Positions 43,886 to 51,692 are shown, numbered from the stretch's first letter. The stretch: 64,000 bases of DNA from an uncultured Caryophanales bacterium (GCA_949287425.1 CASEGJ010000010.1:1-64000), one strand, 5' to 3'. Made by a program: numbers and translations. The notes: generated from the letters alone by a model not told the origin.

Positions 43886-43886
43886 T

Positions 43887-44453
43887 ATGTATGTAATTAA
43901 AAGAAATTTAACTTCGCAAATTGAAGTTAAAAAAAGCAAATTTATAACGTATATCTTTCAAGTTGATTCTAAAAATGTTGTAAAAGAGAAATTAAATTTT
44001 ATTAAACAAGAGCATTTACAGGCTAAACATATTTTATATTGTTATTTATTGAAAGATAATTCCATGGAAGCAAGTGAAAATAAAGAACCGATATCAAGCA
44101 TGCATAAATGTTTAGATTTATTGACTAAGAAAGACTTAAAAAACATTTTGTGTATAGTTGTTAGATATTTTGGCGGAATTGAATTAGGCGCTAGCAATTT
44201 AGATAGGACTTATATTAATTGCATTTTCAATTTGCTAACAGATGATAATATTCAACAAGAGGTAGTTTACTATGAATATTATATAAAGTTTAAAAACAGT
44301 TATTATGCTTTAATTAAAAAAAGATTGGAAGTTGCTAATGCTAAAATTTTAGAAAGGGAATTTAATTTAGATTTAGTCAATATAAAATTAAAAATTTCAC
44401 ATTTACCTGATGATATTTTGCCGTATTTAATTCAGGTAAAAAAGATATTGTAG
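43887..44453 (+). CDS. IMPACT/YigZ-family protein, divergent
   Basis: A 188-residue product with the YigZ-IMPACT fold pattern: SKFITYIFQVDS, then HLQAKHILYCYLL, then the landmark VVRYFGGIELGASNLDRTY. In typical members the corresponding segments read DGEP and RYFGGxxLGxGGLxRAY; here they are ENKEP and ASNLDRTY. IMPACT proteins are linked to translation under stress; the bacterial function is unknown. It starts 1 nt after the giant protein gene without a clear SD, suggesting coupled translation. Confidence 0.82.
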   Translation: MYVIKRNLTSQIEVKKSKFITYIFQVDSKNVVKEKLNFIKQEHLQAKHILYCYLLKDNSMEASENKEPISSMHKCLDLLTKKDLKNILCIVVRYFGGIELGASNLDRTYINCIFNLLTDDNIQQEVVYYEYYIKFKNSYYALIKKRLEVANAKILEREFNLDLVNIKLKISHLPDDILPYLIQVKKIL

Positions 44454-44459
44454 CTGTGG

Positions 44460-44465
44460 TATAAT
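44460..44465 (+). promoter_or_regulatory. Extended -10 promoter of mrp
   Basis: TGG-TATAAT (TG at 44457-44458) forms an extended -10 box 18 nt before the mrp ATG. A clear -35 is not seen. GAGGG between box and ATG serves as SD. Confidence 0.5.
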
Positions 44466-44482
44466 TTTACGAGGGATTTTTT

Positions 44483-45331
44483 ATGGAAAAAGATGAAAAA
44501 TTAAGTGAAAATTGCGACGAAAAATGTTCTTCTTGTCCGCTTCATGGAAAATGTGCCAAAGAAGAAATAAAAAAAGAAAAGATGGAGCAACATTCTTCTG
44601 CTAAAAAGATTATCGGTATCTTGTCTGGAAAAGGTGGAGTAGGCAAGTCTTTTGTCAGTTCTTATCTAGCTGTTTTACTAGCGAGAAAAGGTTATAAAGT
44701 CGGTATTTTGGATGCAGATATTACTGGCCCTAGTATTCCTTATGCATTTGATTTAAAATATCAAGCATTAGCTAATAACGAAGGAATAATTTTACCTGGT
44801 TTATCAAATAAATATAAAATTAGAATAATATCTTCCAATATGCTTTTAGCTAATCAAGATGATCCAATAATGTGGAAAGGACCACTAATTGGGGATTTGG
44901 TTATTCAATTTTTTACCAAGGTCTATTTTGGAGAATTAGATTATCTATTAATCGATATGCCTCCTGGGACTAGTGATGTAGCTTTAAGTGTCTTCCAACA
45001 AATTCCATTAGATGGTATTGTTACTGTTACTACTCCTCAATCATTAGTATCTTTAATTGTTGAAAAAGCTAGTAATATGTCAGTTAAAATGAATGTTCCT
45101 ATTTTAGCTTTAGTTAATAATATGGCTTATATTAAATGTCCTAAATGCTCAGAAAAAATTTATATGTATGGGCAAGCTAATAGTGATATTGCTAGTCAAT
45201 ATAATATTCCTATTAGTATCGATGTTCCTTTTGATAGAGATATTTCATCATTTATAGATGCGGGGAGAGTAGAAGACCTAAGTGTCGATTATTTAGATAG
45301 GTTAGCTGCTTATTTAATTGGAGAAAATTAA
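44483..45331 (+). CDS. mrp: Mrp/NBP35-family iron-sulfur carrier ATPase
   Basis: Members bind a [4Fe-4S] cluster and pass it to apoproteins. The deviant Walker A GKGGVGKS is at about residues 50-57, with DADITGPSIP and the switch DMPPGTSD downstream. A C-terminal CPKC pair (about residues 213-216) is the usual bridging cluster ligand. The N-terminus has an extra cysteine set (C-x3-C-x2-C-x5-C within residues 10-24), as in NBP35-type proteins. Length 282. SD GAGGG. The CBS-domain gene begins 1 nt after its stop. Confidence 0.93.
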   Translation: MEKDEKLSENCDEKCSSCPLHGKCAKEEIKKEKMEQHSSAKKIIGILSGKGGVGKSFVSSYLAVLLARKGYKVGILDADITGPSIPYAFDLKYQALANNEGIILPGLSNKYKIRIISSNMLLANQDDPIMWKGPLIGDLVIQFFTKVYFGELDYLLIDMPPGTSDVALSVFQQIPLDGIVTVTTPQSLVSLIVEKASNMSVKMNVPILALVNNMAYIKCPKCSEKIYMYGQANSDIASQYNIPISIDVPFDRDISSFIDAGRVEDLSVDYLDRLAAYLIGEN

Positions 45332-45332
45332 T

Positions 45333-46064
45333 ATGTCAAATGATTATGCTAATAAGTTTTTAAATCGTTTTAAAGATTTAGAAGAGAAATTAGTTTCATT
45401 ATCTAATTTAAAAGGAGGATATATCGGTTATTCTCGCGCTTTAGATGAATGTAGGAAAAGACAAAAAATACCTCTTTTAAAATCAAATGATATATATCAG
45501 TTTTTACGTACTGCTTCTGATTTAAGAAATATTCTTTCACATCAAAATAATGTATGTATTCCAACCGAAGGATTTTATAAAAAATTTGATGATATTGCTG
45601 AAGAAATAATTAATCCTTTGGATGCGTATGATATTTGTGTTCCTAAAAATAAAATTGTCTATGCACAATTAGGTTCAAATGTGAATGATATTATAGAAAT
45701 GATGATTGAATCTCACCTTTCACATGTCCCAGTTATGGAAAAAGGAAGAGTAATTGGCGTTTTTTCTCAATCGACTTTTTTTCAATATGCTTATTTACAT
45801 AAGTCTTTAAAATTAGATGATACTTTTACTATAAGAGATTTCATTAACGTTGGAGAATATAATGGAATTAACGATAATTTCTTATTCGTCGATAGAAATT
45901 TAAAAGCGTATAAATTAGTTCAATATCTCTATAAGAAAAATCCATCTGAAAAAAGGACAAGTGTTTTATTTATTACTGAGCATGGTAAACCAGATGAAGA
46001 ATTATTAGGTTTAATTACGCCTGTTGATATATTAAAGATTTCGCTATATAAAGAAAATATATAA
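45333..46064 (+). CDS. HEPN-like domain plus CBS pair protein
   Basis: The C-terminal half (about residues 105-240) is a tandem CBS pair: SHLSHVPVMEKGRVIGVFSQ and then VLFITEHGKPDEELLGLITP, a module that usually binds adenine nucleotides. The N-terminal ~90 residues are helical and contain DLRNILSH, which fits the R-x4-H motif (with the polar Asn after Arg) of HEPN domains, many of which are RNases. Similar N-terminal regions occur in a Bacillota family of CBS proteins. I chose ATG 45333 over an upstream in-frame TTG because GGAG lies 9 nt before it. 243 residues. It is probably co-transcribed with mrp. Confidence 0.82.
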   Translation: MSNDYANKFLNRFKDLEEKLVSLSNLKGGYIGYSRALDECRKRQKIPLLKSNDIYQFLRTASDLRNILSHQNNVCIPTEGFYKKFDDIAEEIINPLDAYDICVPKNKIVYAQLGSNVNDIIEMMIESHLSHVPVMEKGRVIGVFSQSTFFQYAYLHKSLKLDDTFTIRDFINVGEYNGINDNFLFVDRNLKAYKLVQYLYKKNPSEKRTSVLFITEHGKPDEELLGLITPVDILKISLYKENI

Positions 46065-46073
46065 TGATTTCAT

Positions 46074-46103
46074 AAAAAAATTTCTAGCAGTTGCTAGAAA
46101 TTT
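46074..46103 (-). terminator. Terminator between the CBS gene and the superoxide reductase gene
   Basis: AAATTTCTAGC (46078-46088) pairs with GCTAGAAATTT (46093-46103), an 11-bp stem with a 4-nt loop. On the minus strand it is followed by a T-run, so it ends the superoxide reductase mRNA. It may also act for the convergent mrp-CBS mRNA. Confidence 0.85.
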
Positions 46104-46106
46104 AAT

Positions 46107-46466
46107 TTAGAATTTTTTGTTCCACAAACCGTGCAAATTGCAATATTCATACGCTGCAATAACTTTTTCATCGTCATCAATAGTAAATATCGCTATTGGT
46201 TTTTCATTAGCAGTTAAATGTTTATGCAAAATTCTTTTATCAGTTTCTAAGAAAATATCTTGAATTAAATGTTCTTCAGTCATCGGATGTAAGATTGAAC
46301 CAACTGTAACATTGATTTCATTTTGGTTAGCAGTAATTACAGGGACGTGTTTTTCACCTTTTTCTTCTTTTTCATCGTGACAAACTAATAATTCAGCTTT
46401 TCTATTTGTGTCTTCGTTTTTAAATGCTTCTAAAATGTTTTTAGAATTTTTGTAGATATATAGCAT
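46107..46466 (-). CDS. Superoxide reductase (desulfoferrodoxin family, no Dx centre)
   Basis: Reduces superoxide to peroxide without making oxygen, a defence typical of anaerobes. The five Fe ligands of the SOR domain are visible: His in EKHVPVI, two His in HPMTEEHLI, and Cys and His in EYCNLHGLW. The glutamate-lysine loop EKHVP is also conserved. The N-terminal ~40 residues do not contain the Cys4 desulforedoxin site of two-iron enzymes, so this is a one-iron type with an unusual N-terminus. Start ATG 46466 behind a strong SD (TGGAGGT); a longer reading frame from 46559 would run into the tRNA-Arg terminator and is rejected. 119 residues. Confidence 0.92.
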   Translation of the reverse strand: MLYIYKNSKNILEAFKNEDTNRKAELLVCHDEKEEKGEKHVPVITANQNEINVTVGSILHPMTEEHLIQDIFLETDKRILHKHLTANEKPIAIFTIDDDEKVIAAYEYCNLHGLWNKKF

Positions 46467-46539
46467 GTTTTTAACCTCCAAAAATATTATTGCACGAAAA
46501 AAGCTTTGCTGCAAATTATTTGCATTATAAATAAATCCT

Positions 46540-46571
46540 AAAAAATAAAAAGTTTGCAATGAGTTGCAAAC
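46540..46571 (-). terminator. Terminator of tRNA-Arg
   Basis: GTTTGCAA (46552-46559) pairs with TTGCAAAC (46564-46571) around a 4-nt loop. On the minus strand TTTTTATTTTTT follows. Confidence 0.85.
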
Positions 46572-46586
46572 ATAGAATCAATATAG

Positions 46587-46663
46587 TGGTGACCCAGGGG
46601 GGACTCGAACCTCCGACCCACAGCTTAGAAGGCTGTTGCTCTATCCAACTGAGCTACTGGGCC
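46587..46663 (-). tRNA. tRNA-Arg (anticodon UCU)
   Basis: On the minus strand, acceptor GGCCCAG pairs with CTGGGTC (one G-U). The D arm contains CTCAGTTGGATAGAG. Anticodon stem ACAGC/GCTGT encloses loop CTTCTAA, giving anticodon TCT. The T arm is GGAGG-TTCGAGT-CCCCC-like and CCA is encoded. It reads AGA, the main arginine codon in this window. Confidence 0.95.
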
Positions 46664-46749
46664 ATACATTTAGACTGCTTAATTAGTCTATATAATCCGA
46701 TGCAAAAAATCAAGAAAAAAATCATTTTTTCAAAAAAATTTGTATATGG

Positions 46750-46755
46750 TATACT
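46750..46755 (+). promoter_or_regulatory. Extended -10 promoter of nrnA
   Basis: TGG-TATACT gives an extended -10 box 34 nt before the nrnA ATG. An AT-rich stretch with long A and T runs lies upstream. Confidence 0.45.
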
Positions 46756-46789
46756 TTATAGTAACGATTTTATAGATATGGAGGAAAAC

Positions 46790-47803
46790 ATGATAGTTAG
46801 AAATGATGAATATTACATTCAATTAAAGCGTGAATTTAAAGCGATATTTAAACAAATAAAATTAGCTGAAAGAATAGTTATTTTTCGTCATGAGTCACCT
46901 GATTTTGATGCTTTAGGAACTCAAATGGGACTATATGAATATATTAAAAAGTGGTGGCCCGAAAAGGAAGTTCACTATGTGGGAGATAATTCTAAAACAT
47001 ACATGCCAAGAATCTTTCCATATAGTGAGATATTGGATGAATCTTTTTATACTAAGCCGTATTTAGCTATTGTTGTAGATGTTGGTGATACTAAAAGAAT
47101 ATCGATGAAAAATTTTAAAAATGCCACGTGTATTATTAAAATTGATCATCATCCTGAAGTTGAAAGATTTGCTAATATTTCATGTGTTCATCCTGAAATG
47201 TGTGCTGCTAGTGAACTAACTTGTTTATTATTAGAATCTATGGGTGGAAGAAGATATCCATTAAATAAAGAAGCCGCAAGATATTTCTATATAGGTATTG
47301 TTGGAGATTCAGGTAGATTTATGTATCCTGAAGTTTCTTCAATGTCTATGCGTTTAGCTGCTGATTTACTCGATACTGGTATAAACAAAGAGGAAATTTA
47401 TCACCAAATGTATTTGACTAGCCAAGATGAATTTAATATGAAAAAGCACATATTGACTAGCTATAAAATTACTCAAGGTGGAACGTGTTATTATATTGTT
47501 AATGATGAACAACTTAAACAATTTAATTTAGAAGTAAGCGATACAAAAGTTGGAATTGAATTGTTTAGAAATCTCGAGGGAATAAAAGCTATCGTTACTA
47601 TTACTCAAGATATAAGTAAAAACGAATATAGAGTATCATTGCGTTCTAATCAAAAGCCAGTTAATAAGGTCGCTAGTATGTATAATGGTGGTGGGCATGT
47701 TTTTGCGGCTGGTTGTAGATTAAAATCTCTTGAACAGCTTCCAGGATTATTAAAAGCTGTCGACGAATTAAATGAGGTGGATGCTAATGCTACAGATTTC
47801 TAA
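46790..47803 (+). CDS. nrnA: DHH-family phosphoesterase NrnA (oligoribonuclease/PAP phosphatase)
   Basis: Degrades short RNA oligonucleotides and dephosphorylates pAp. The DHH motifs are visible: RHESPDFDALGTQMGL (motif I), VDVGDT (II) and KIDHHPEVE (III). The DHHA1 domain ends with GGGHVFAAGCRL. I chose ATG 46790 (337 residues) because GGAGG stands 5 nt before it; an upstream TTG-initiated extension would overlap tRNA-Arg and is rejected. The 3' end overlaps the ABC-F gene by 17 nt. Confidence 0.92.
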   Translation: MIVRNDEYYIQLKREFKAIFKQIKLAERIVIFRHESPDFDALGTQMGLYEYIKKWWPEKEVHYVGDNSKTYMPRIFPYSEILDESFYTKPYLAIVVDVGDTKRISMKNFKNATCIIKIDHHPEVERFANISCVHPEMCAASELTCLLLESMGGRRYPLNKEAARYFYIGIVGDSGRFMYPEVSSMSMRLAADLLDTGINKEEIYHQMYLTSQDEFNMKKHILTSYKITQGGTCYYIVNDEQLKQFNLEVSDTKVGIELFRNLEGIKAIVTITQDISKNEYRVSLRSNQKPVNKVASMYNGGGHVFAAGCRLKSLEQLPGLLKAVDELNEVDANATDF

Positions 47804-49382
47804 TCTTTCAATGCAATTTGGTGGTAGAGTCTTATTTAAAGATGTAAACATCAATTTTACTAGTGGTGAATGTTATGGAATAATTGGCGCAAATGGTGCT
47901 GGAAAATCAACTTTATTAAAAATTATATCTGGTGAAATAGAACCGACTAGTGGTCAAGTTGTTATTTCTGATAAAGAGAGAATGTCAGTTTTAAAGCAAG
48001 ACCATAACGCCTATGATAATCAGGAAGTTTTAAGAACGGTCTTATTAGGTCACAAACGTCTAGTAGAAATAATGGATCAAAAAGAAGAATTGTATTCTAA
48101 ACTTGACTTTAATGAAGAAGATGGTGAATTGGCAGGTCAATTAGAAAATGAATTTGCTGAATTAAATGGCTGGAATGCTGAATCAGATGCCGAGACATTA
48201 TTAAATTCTCTAGGTGTTGATTCTTCATATCATCATTTAAAAATGAAAGAACTCGATTCTAGGTTAAAAGTTAAAGTTTTGTTAGCTCAAGCTTTGTTTG
48301 GTAATCCAGATATTCTAGTTTTGGATGAACCAACTAACAATCTCGACGCTCATGCTTGTCACTGGTTGGAAGAATTTTTAATTGATTTTCCAAATACAAT
48401 TTTGATAGTTTCTCACGATAGATATTTCTTAAATAGAGTTTGCACCCGAATTTTGGATGTAGATTACAATCAGATTAATCAATTTATAGGCAATTATGAT
48501 TTTTGGTATTCTTCATCTCAATTAATTCAAAGACAAATGAAAGAGCAAAATAAGAAAAAGGAAGAAAAAATTAAAGAATTAAAAGAATTTATCGCTAGGT
48601 TTTCAGCTAACGCTTCAAAATCTAGGCAAGCAACTTCTAGAAAAAAGGCTCTTGAAAAGATTGAATTAGATGATTTAAGACCATCATCTAGACGCTATCC
48701 ATTTATCGATTTTAAATCCGAATATAACATCGGTAATGATGTTTTAAAATTAGAAGATATTTCTATTACTGGATTTATAAGAGATTTAAACATCAATTTT
48801 GTCAATACTGATAAAGTAGCTATAATTGCTGAAAATAATTTAGCAGTTAGCAAATTTATGGATTGTTTAATGGAAAAAAGCAATTTTGACAAGGGAAAAT
48901 ATAAATTTGGGATTACTATTCATAAAAGTTATATTCCTTCATCATTAGAAGAATTTAATGATGTGGATTTGAGTTTAGTTGATTACTTGCGACCATATGC
49001 TAAGGTTAAAACAGATTCTTATATTCGTTCATATTTAGGTAGAATGTTATTTTCAGGTGAAGAAGCTTTAAAACCAGTTAAAGTTCTTTCTGGTGGAGAA
49101 AAAGTCAGGTTGAGATTTGTAAAAATTATGTTAGATCCTGGTAATTTAATTATGTTAGATGATCCAACTAATCACCTTGATCTAGAATCTATTGAATCTT
49201 TAAATAGAGCGATGAGCGAAACTAAAAGCGTACTGCTATTTTCTTCTCACGATAGACAGTTATTAAATTCTATTGCTAATAGAATTTTATATATTAAGGA
49301 AGATGGAACTTGTATTGATAAATATATGAGTTATGATGAATTTGAAGAAGATTACTATTCTAAAACAGGTAAATCAATCTAA
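47787..49382 (+). CDS. ABC-F ATPase with one degenerate ATP site
   Basis: ABC-F proteins act on ribosomes in translation or antibiotic protection. The 531-residue product has two ABC domains joined by a lysine-rich linker (about residues 245-300). NBD1 has an intact Walker A (GANGAGKST, residues 34-42) and Walker B (LVLDEPTNNLD), but where the LSGGE signature is expected it reads LDSRLKVK. NBD2 has no Walker A (IIAENNLAVSKF near residue 345), but it has an intact signature (LSGGEKVRLR) and LMLDDPTNHLD. The degenerate motifs fall in the same composite site. Close relatives (the YbiT-like group), as I recall them, keep an NBD1 signature. Start ATG 47787: GAGGTGG lies 6 nt upstream. It overlaps nrnA by 17 nt. 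Confidence 0.9.
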   Translation: MLQISNLSMQFGGRVLFKDVNINFTSGECYGIIGANGAGKSTLLKIISGEIEPTSGQVVISDKERMSVLKQDHNAYDNQEVLRTVLLGHKRLVEIMDQKEELYSKLDFNEEDGELAGQLENEFAELNGWNAESDAETLLNSLGVDSSYHHLKMKELDSRLKVKVLLAQALFGNPDILVLDEPTNNLDAHACHWLEEFLIDFPNTILIVSHDRYFLNRVCTRILDVDYNQINQFIGNYDFWYSSSQLIQRQMKEQNKKKEEKIKELKEFIARFSANASKSRQATSRKKALEKIELDDLRPSSRRYPFIDFKSEYNIGNDVLKLEDISITGFIRDLNINFVNTDKVAIIAENNLAVSKFMDCLMEKSNFDKGKYKFGITIHKSYIPSSLEEFNDVDLSLVDYLRPYAKVKTDSYIRSYLGRMLFSGEEALKPVKVLSGGEKVRLRFVKIMLDPGNLIMLDDPTNHLDLESIESLNRAMSETKSVLLFSSHDRQLLNSIANRILYIKEDGTCIDKYMSYDEFEEDYYSKTGKSI

Positions 49383-49384
49383 TT

Positions 49385-50344
49385 TTAATCTAGTAATAAA
49401 GAATATATATTAGTTATTTCATCTATTTCTTCTTGGCTATTATGTTCATATCTAATAGCCTTTTTAATTTGGCTATTTTCATAGTAGATTAAACTTGGGA
49501 CCCAGCCATTAATGTTTTCTGAGTTTAGTCCAAATTCGGATTGAAATTCATTCCATATACTGGGATTTTCATTTTTTTGTTGTCTAAAATATGAAGTTTC
49601 AAAGCAATATATTTCACCAGAGTAATTTTTAGAAAATTCAAAAAGGAAATTGGAATAAAGGTTTGCACAATCAATACAGCGATTCCAAACAAAAAAGACG
49701 GCAATTTTTCTTTTGGAATTGATAAATTCTTTTAATTGTGAATAGCTGGTGTAATCGATAGATACAAAATTAGAATCGTTATTAGTTGATGAAGTTATAT
49801 TGTTTAAATAGTAGATTCTTTCATCAGAAAAAAAGCGATGTAATGCAATGGTAAAATAGTCTAACGATTGATAATATGAATCGACTAATGGATTAACTTG
49901 GGCATTAACCTTACCATCTTTATTTGAATAATAAATAAAAGTTGGATAACTAGCTATATATGGGAAATAGCTGTTGTAGTTTGAGTCTTTAGAATATATA
50001 TCATAAAGTTCATTTTTATAAGTAGTATAGTTAATTCCATAAATTAAAACATTATCCTGTTTAGCTAATTGAGCGATATAATATTCAACATTTTGACAAG
50101 TTTGACAATCCAATGAATAAATCATAACTAAAAAATTATTGCTACTTGAATGATTTGATGATAAAAGGGTAACTTTATCTAGATATTCTTGGCTAGTTAG
50201 ATTAACTAAGCTAGTTACAAATTTATTTCTAGGTAAAAAATTTTTACCAACATAGCTTTCAACTTCGCTGATACTACATGAATTTAAAGCAAGTAAACTT
50301 GTGCTAATTAAAGATAATTTTAATGATTTTTTAATTAATTTCAC
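49385..50344 (-). CDS. Lipoprotein with two thioredoxin-like CxxC domains
   Basis: The signal peptide ends with the lipobox LNSC at residues 20-23, so the protein is probably anchored outside the membrane. Two separate thioredoxin-type segments follow: YSLDCQTCQNVEYYI (CQTC, about residues 76-79) and FVWNRCIDCANLYSNF (CIDC, about residues 223-226). Each is preceded by a beta-strand-like hydrophobic stretch. It may handle disulfides of exported proteins, but no partner is seen nearby. Start GTG 50344: TAAAAT ends 6 nt upstream and there is no SD, suggesting a leaderless mRNA. It converges on the ABC-F gene with 2 nt between. Confidence 0.72.
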   Translation of the reverse strand: MKLIKKSLKLSLISTSLLALNSCSISEVESYVGKNFLPRNKFVTSLVNLTSQEYLDKVTLLSSNHSSSNNFLVMIYSLDCQTCQNVEYYIAQLAKQDNVLIYGINYTTYKNELYDIYSKDSNYNSYFPYIASYPTFIYYSNKDGKVNAQVNPLVDSYYQSLDYFTIALHRFFSDERIYYLNNITSSTNNDSNFVSIDYTSYSQLKEFINSKRKIAVFFVWNRCIDCANLYSNFLFEFSKNYSGEIYCFETSYFRQQKNENPSIWNEFQSEFGLNSENINGWVPSLIYYENSQIKKAIRYEHNSQEEIDEITNIYSLLLD

Positions 50345-50350
50345 ATTTAT

Positions 50351-50356
50351 ATTTTA
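50351..50356 (-). promoter_or_regulatory. -10 box of the double-thioredoxin lipoprotein gene, leaderless
   Basis: On the minus strand TAAAAT ends 6 nt before GTG 50344, with a weak -35 (TTGTTT) 16 nt further upstream overlapping the T-run of the ackA terminator. Confidence 0.5.
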
Positions 50357-50365
50357 AAAAAACAG

Positions 50366-50396
50366 TTAAAAAAAACAAGAGGGAAAGTCCCTCTTG
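50366..50396 (-). terminator. Terminator of ackA
   Basis: CAAGAGGGA (50376-50384) pairs with TCCCTCTTG (50388-50396) around a 3-nt loop. On the minus strand it is followed by TTTTTTTT. Confidence 0.9.
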
Positions 50397-50425
50397 AATG
50401 ATTTTAGGATAAATTATGATTGAAA

Positions 50426-51628
50426 TTAAAGCTTTAATAATCTAACAGTATCGCGGCAAATCATAATTTCTTCATCGGTAGGAATAACTACCATTGGGAT
50501 AGAAGAATCTTTGCTAGAGATAATACCTTCTTTGCCGAGGACGATTTCTTTATTGAGATTTTCATCGAGTTTTAAGCCTAAGAATTCGCTGCATTCTTCA
50601 ATGACTTTAGTTCTGTAGAATGGGGCGTTTTCACCAATTCCAGCAGACCAAACTATTAAATCGACATGACCTAATCTACAAGCGTAACTTGCAATAAATT
50701 GAGCGAGTTTTCTCGACCACATAGTAACTGCTAAAATGGCATTTTTATCGCCTTTATGATATCCAGCTTCAATATCTCTAGTATCGTTAGAAATTTCAGA
50801 GACGGCAAGTAAGCCAGATTGTTTGTTAAATTCGTTGTAGAGGTCTTCGCATGTTCTACCAGTTTGAGTAACTAAATAATTTAATACAGAAGGATCTAAA
50901 TCGCCTGTTCTTGTACCCATCATAATTCCACCAAGAGGGGTTAATCCCATAGAAGTGAGAATTGATTTACCATCTTTAATAGCGGTTAAAGAAGCACCTG
51001 AACCGATATGTAAAGTTATGATTCTAGAATCTTTTTTATCGTGAAGATATTTGTGAATAGCAACTTCAGAAAGATATTTATGAGAAGTACCATGAGCACC
51101 ATATCTTCTGCATTTATACTTTTCATAATATTCGTGTTTAATCGGGAAAAGGTAATCGGCTTCTTCCATTGTTTGATGGAAAGCAGTATCGAAAACGGCA
51201 ATTTGACCTACGTTAGGTAAAGCTTCTTTAAAAGCGTGATATCCAATTAAATGAGGACGATTGTGAAGAGGAGCAAGAGGAATTAACGATTCGATTTTCG
51301 CTTCGACATCAGGAGTAAATATAGCTGAATCAGAGAAGTAAGGTCCACCTTGAACTACTCTATGACCGATACCTTTAATTTCATCAAGCGAGGAAATGAT
51401 GTGTTCATTTAACATGCCATCAATAATCAATTTAACAGCGACTGAATGATCTTTGATAGGTAAAATTTGAGTGTGTTTTTTACCATCTAAACCTTTAATA
51501 GTAAAAATACCATCATCATGACCTATTCTTTCGCAAATACCAGAAGTTATTGCTTTTTCTTCAGGCATTTCATAGAGTTTGAATTTCATACTGGATGAAC
51601 CAGCGTTGACTGCCATTACTTTATACAT
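50426..51628 (-). CDS. ackA: Acetate kinase
   Basis: Makes ATP and acetate from acetyl phosphate in fermentation. The N-terminus VMAVNAGSSSMKFKLYEMP, the catalytic-region motifs GHRVVQGG, FDTAFHQTM, RRYGAHGTSHKYL and HIGSGASLTAIKDG, and the C-terminal GIGENAPFYR are all conserved. Start ATG 51628 gives 400 residues (typical); AAAGGAGA lies 9 nt before it, so an upstream in-frame start is rejected. pta is not adjacent. It is divergent from glgB. Confidence 0.97.
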   Translation of the reverse strand: MYKVMAVNAGSSSMKFKLYEMPEEKAITSGICERIGHDDGIFTIKGLDGKKHTQILPIKDHSVAVKLIIDGMLNEHIISSLDEIKGIGHRVVQGGPYFSDSAIFTPDVEAKIESLIPLAPLHNRPHLIGYHAFKEALPNVGQIAVFDTAFHQTMEEADYLFPIKHEYYEKYKCRRYGAHGTSHKYLSEVAIHKYLHDKKDSRIITLHIGSGASLTAIKDGKSILTSMGLTPLGGIMMGTRTGDLDPSVLNYLVTQTGRTCEDLYNEFNKQSGLLAVSEISNDTRDIEAGYHKGDKNAILAVTMWSRKLAQFIASYACRLGHVDLIVWSAGIGENAPFYRTKVIEECSEFLGLKLDENLNKEIVLGKEGIISSKDSSIPMVVIPTDEEIMICRDTVRLLKL

Positions 51629-51655
51629 TAAAAAAATCTCCTTTTTCAATATTTT

Positions 51656-51684
51656 ATTTTAATTCCTAATAGATATATTTTCAA
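51656..51684 (-). promoter_or_regulatory. Promoter of ackA
   Basis: On the minus strand, TTGAAA (51684-51679), spacer 17, TAAAAT (51661-51656). No catabolite (cre) box was recognised. Confidence 0.75.
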
Positions 51685-51692
51685 TAAAACTT

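Noticed and set aside
46467-46559. Longer superoxide reductase starting at 46559
   Set aside because: The extra 31 residues run into the tRNA-Arg terminator, and a strong SD precedes ATG 46466.
46559-46789. N-terminal extension of nrnA across tRNA-Arg
   Set aside because: It would be translated antisense to the tRNA. A strong SD directly before ATG 46790 decides the start.
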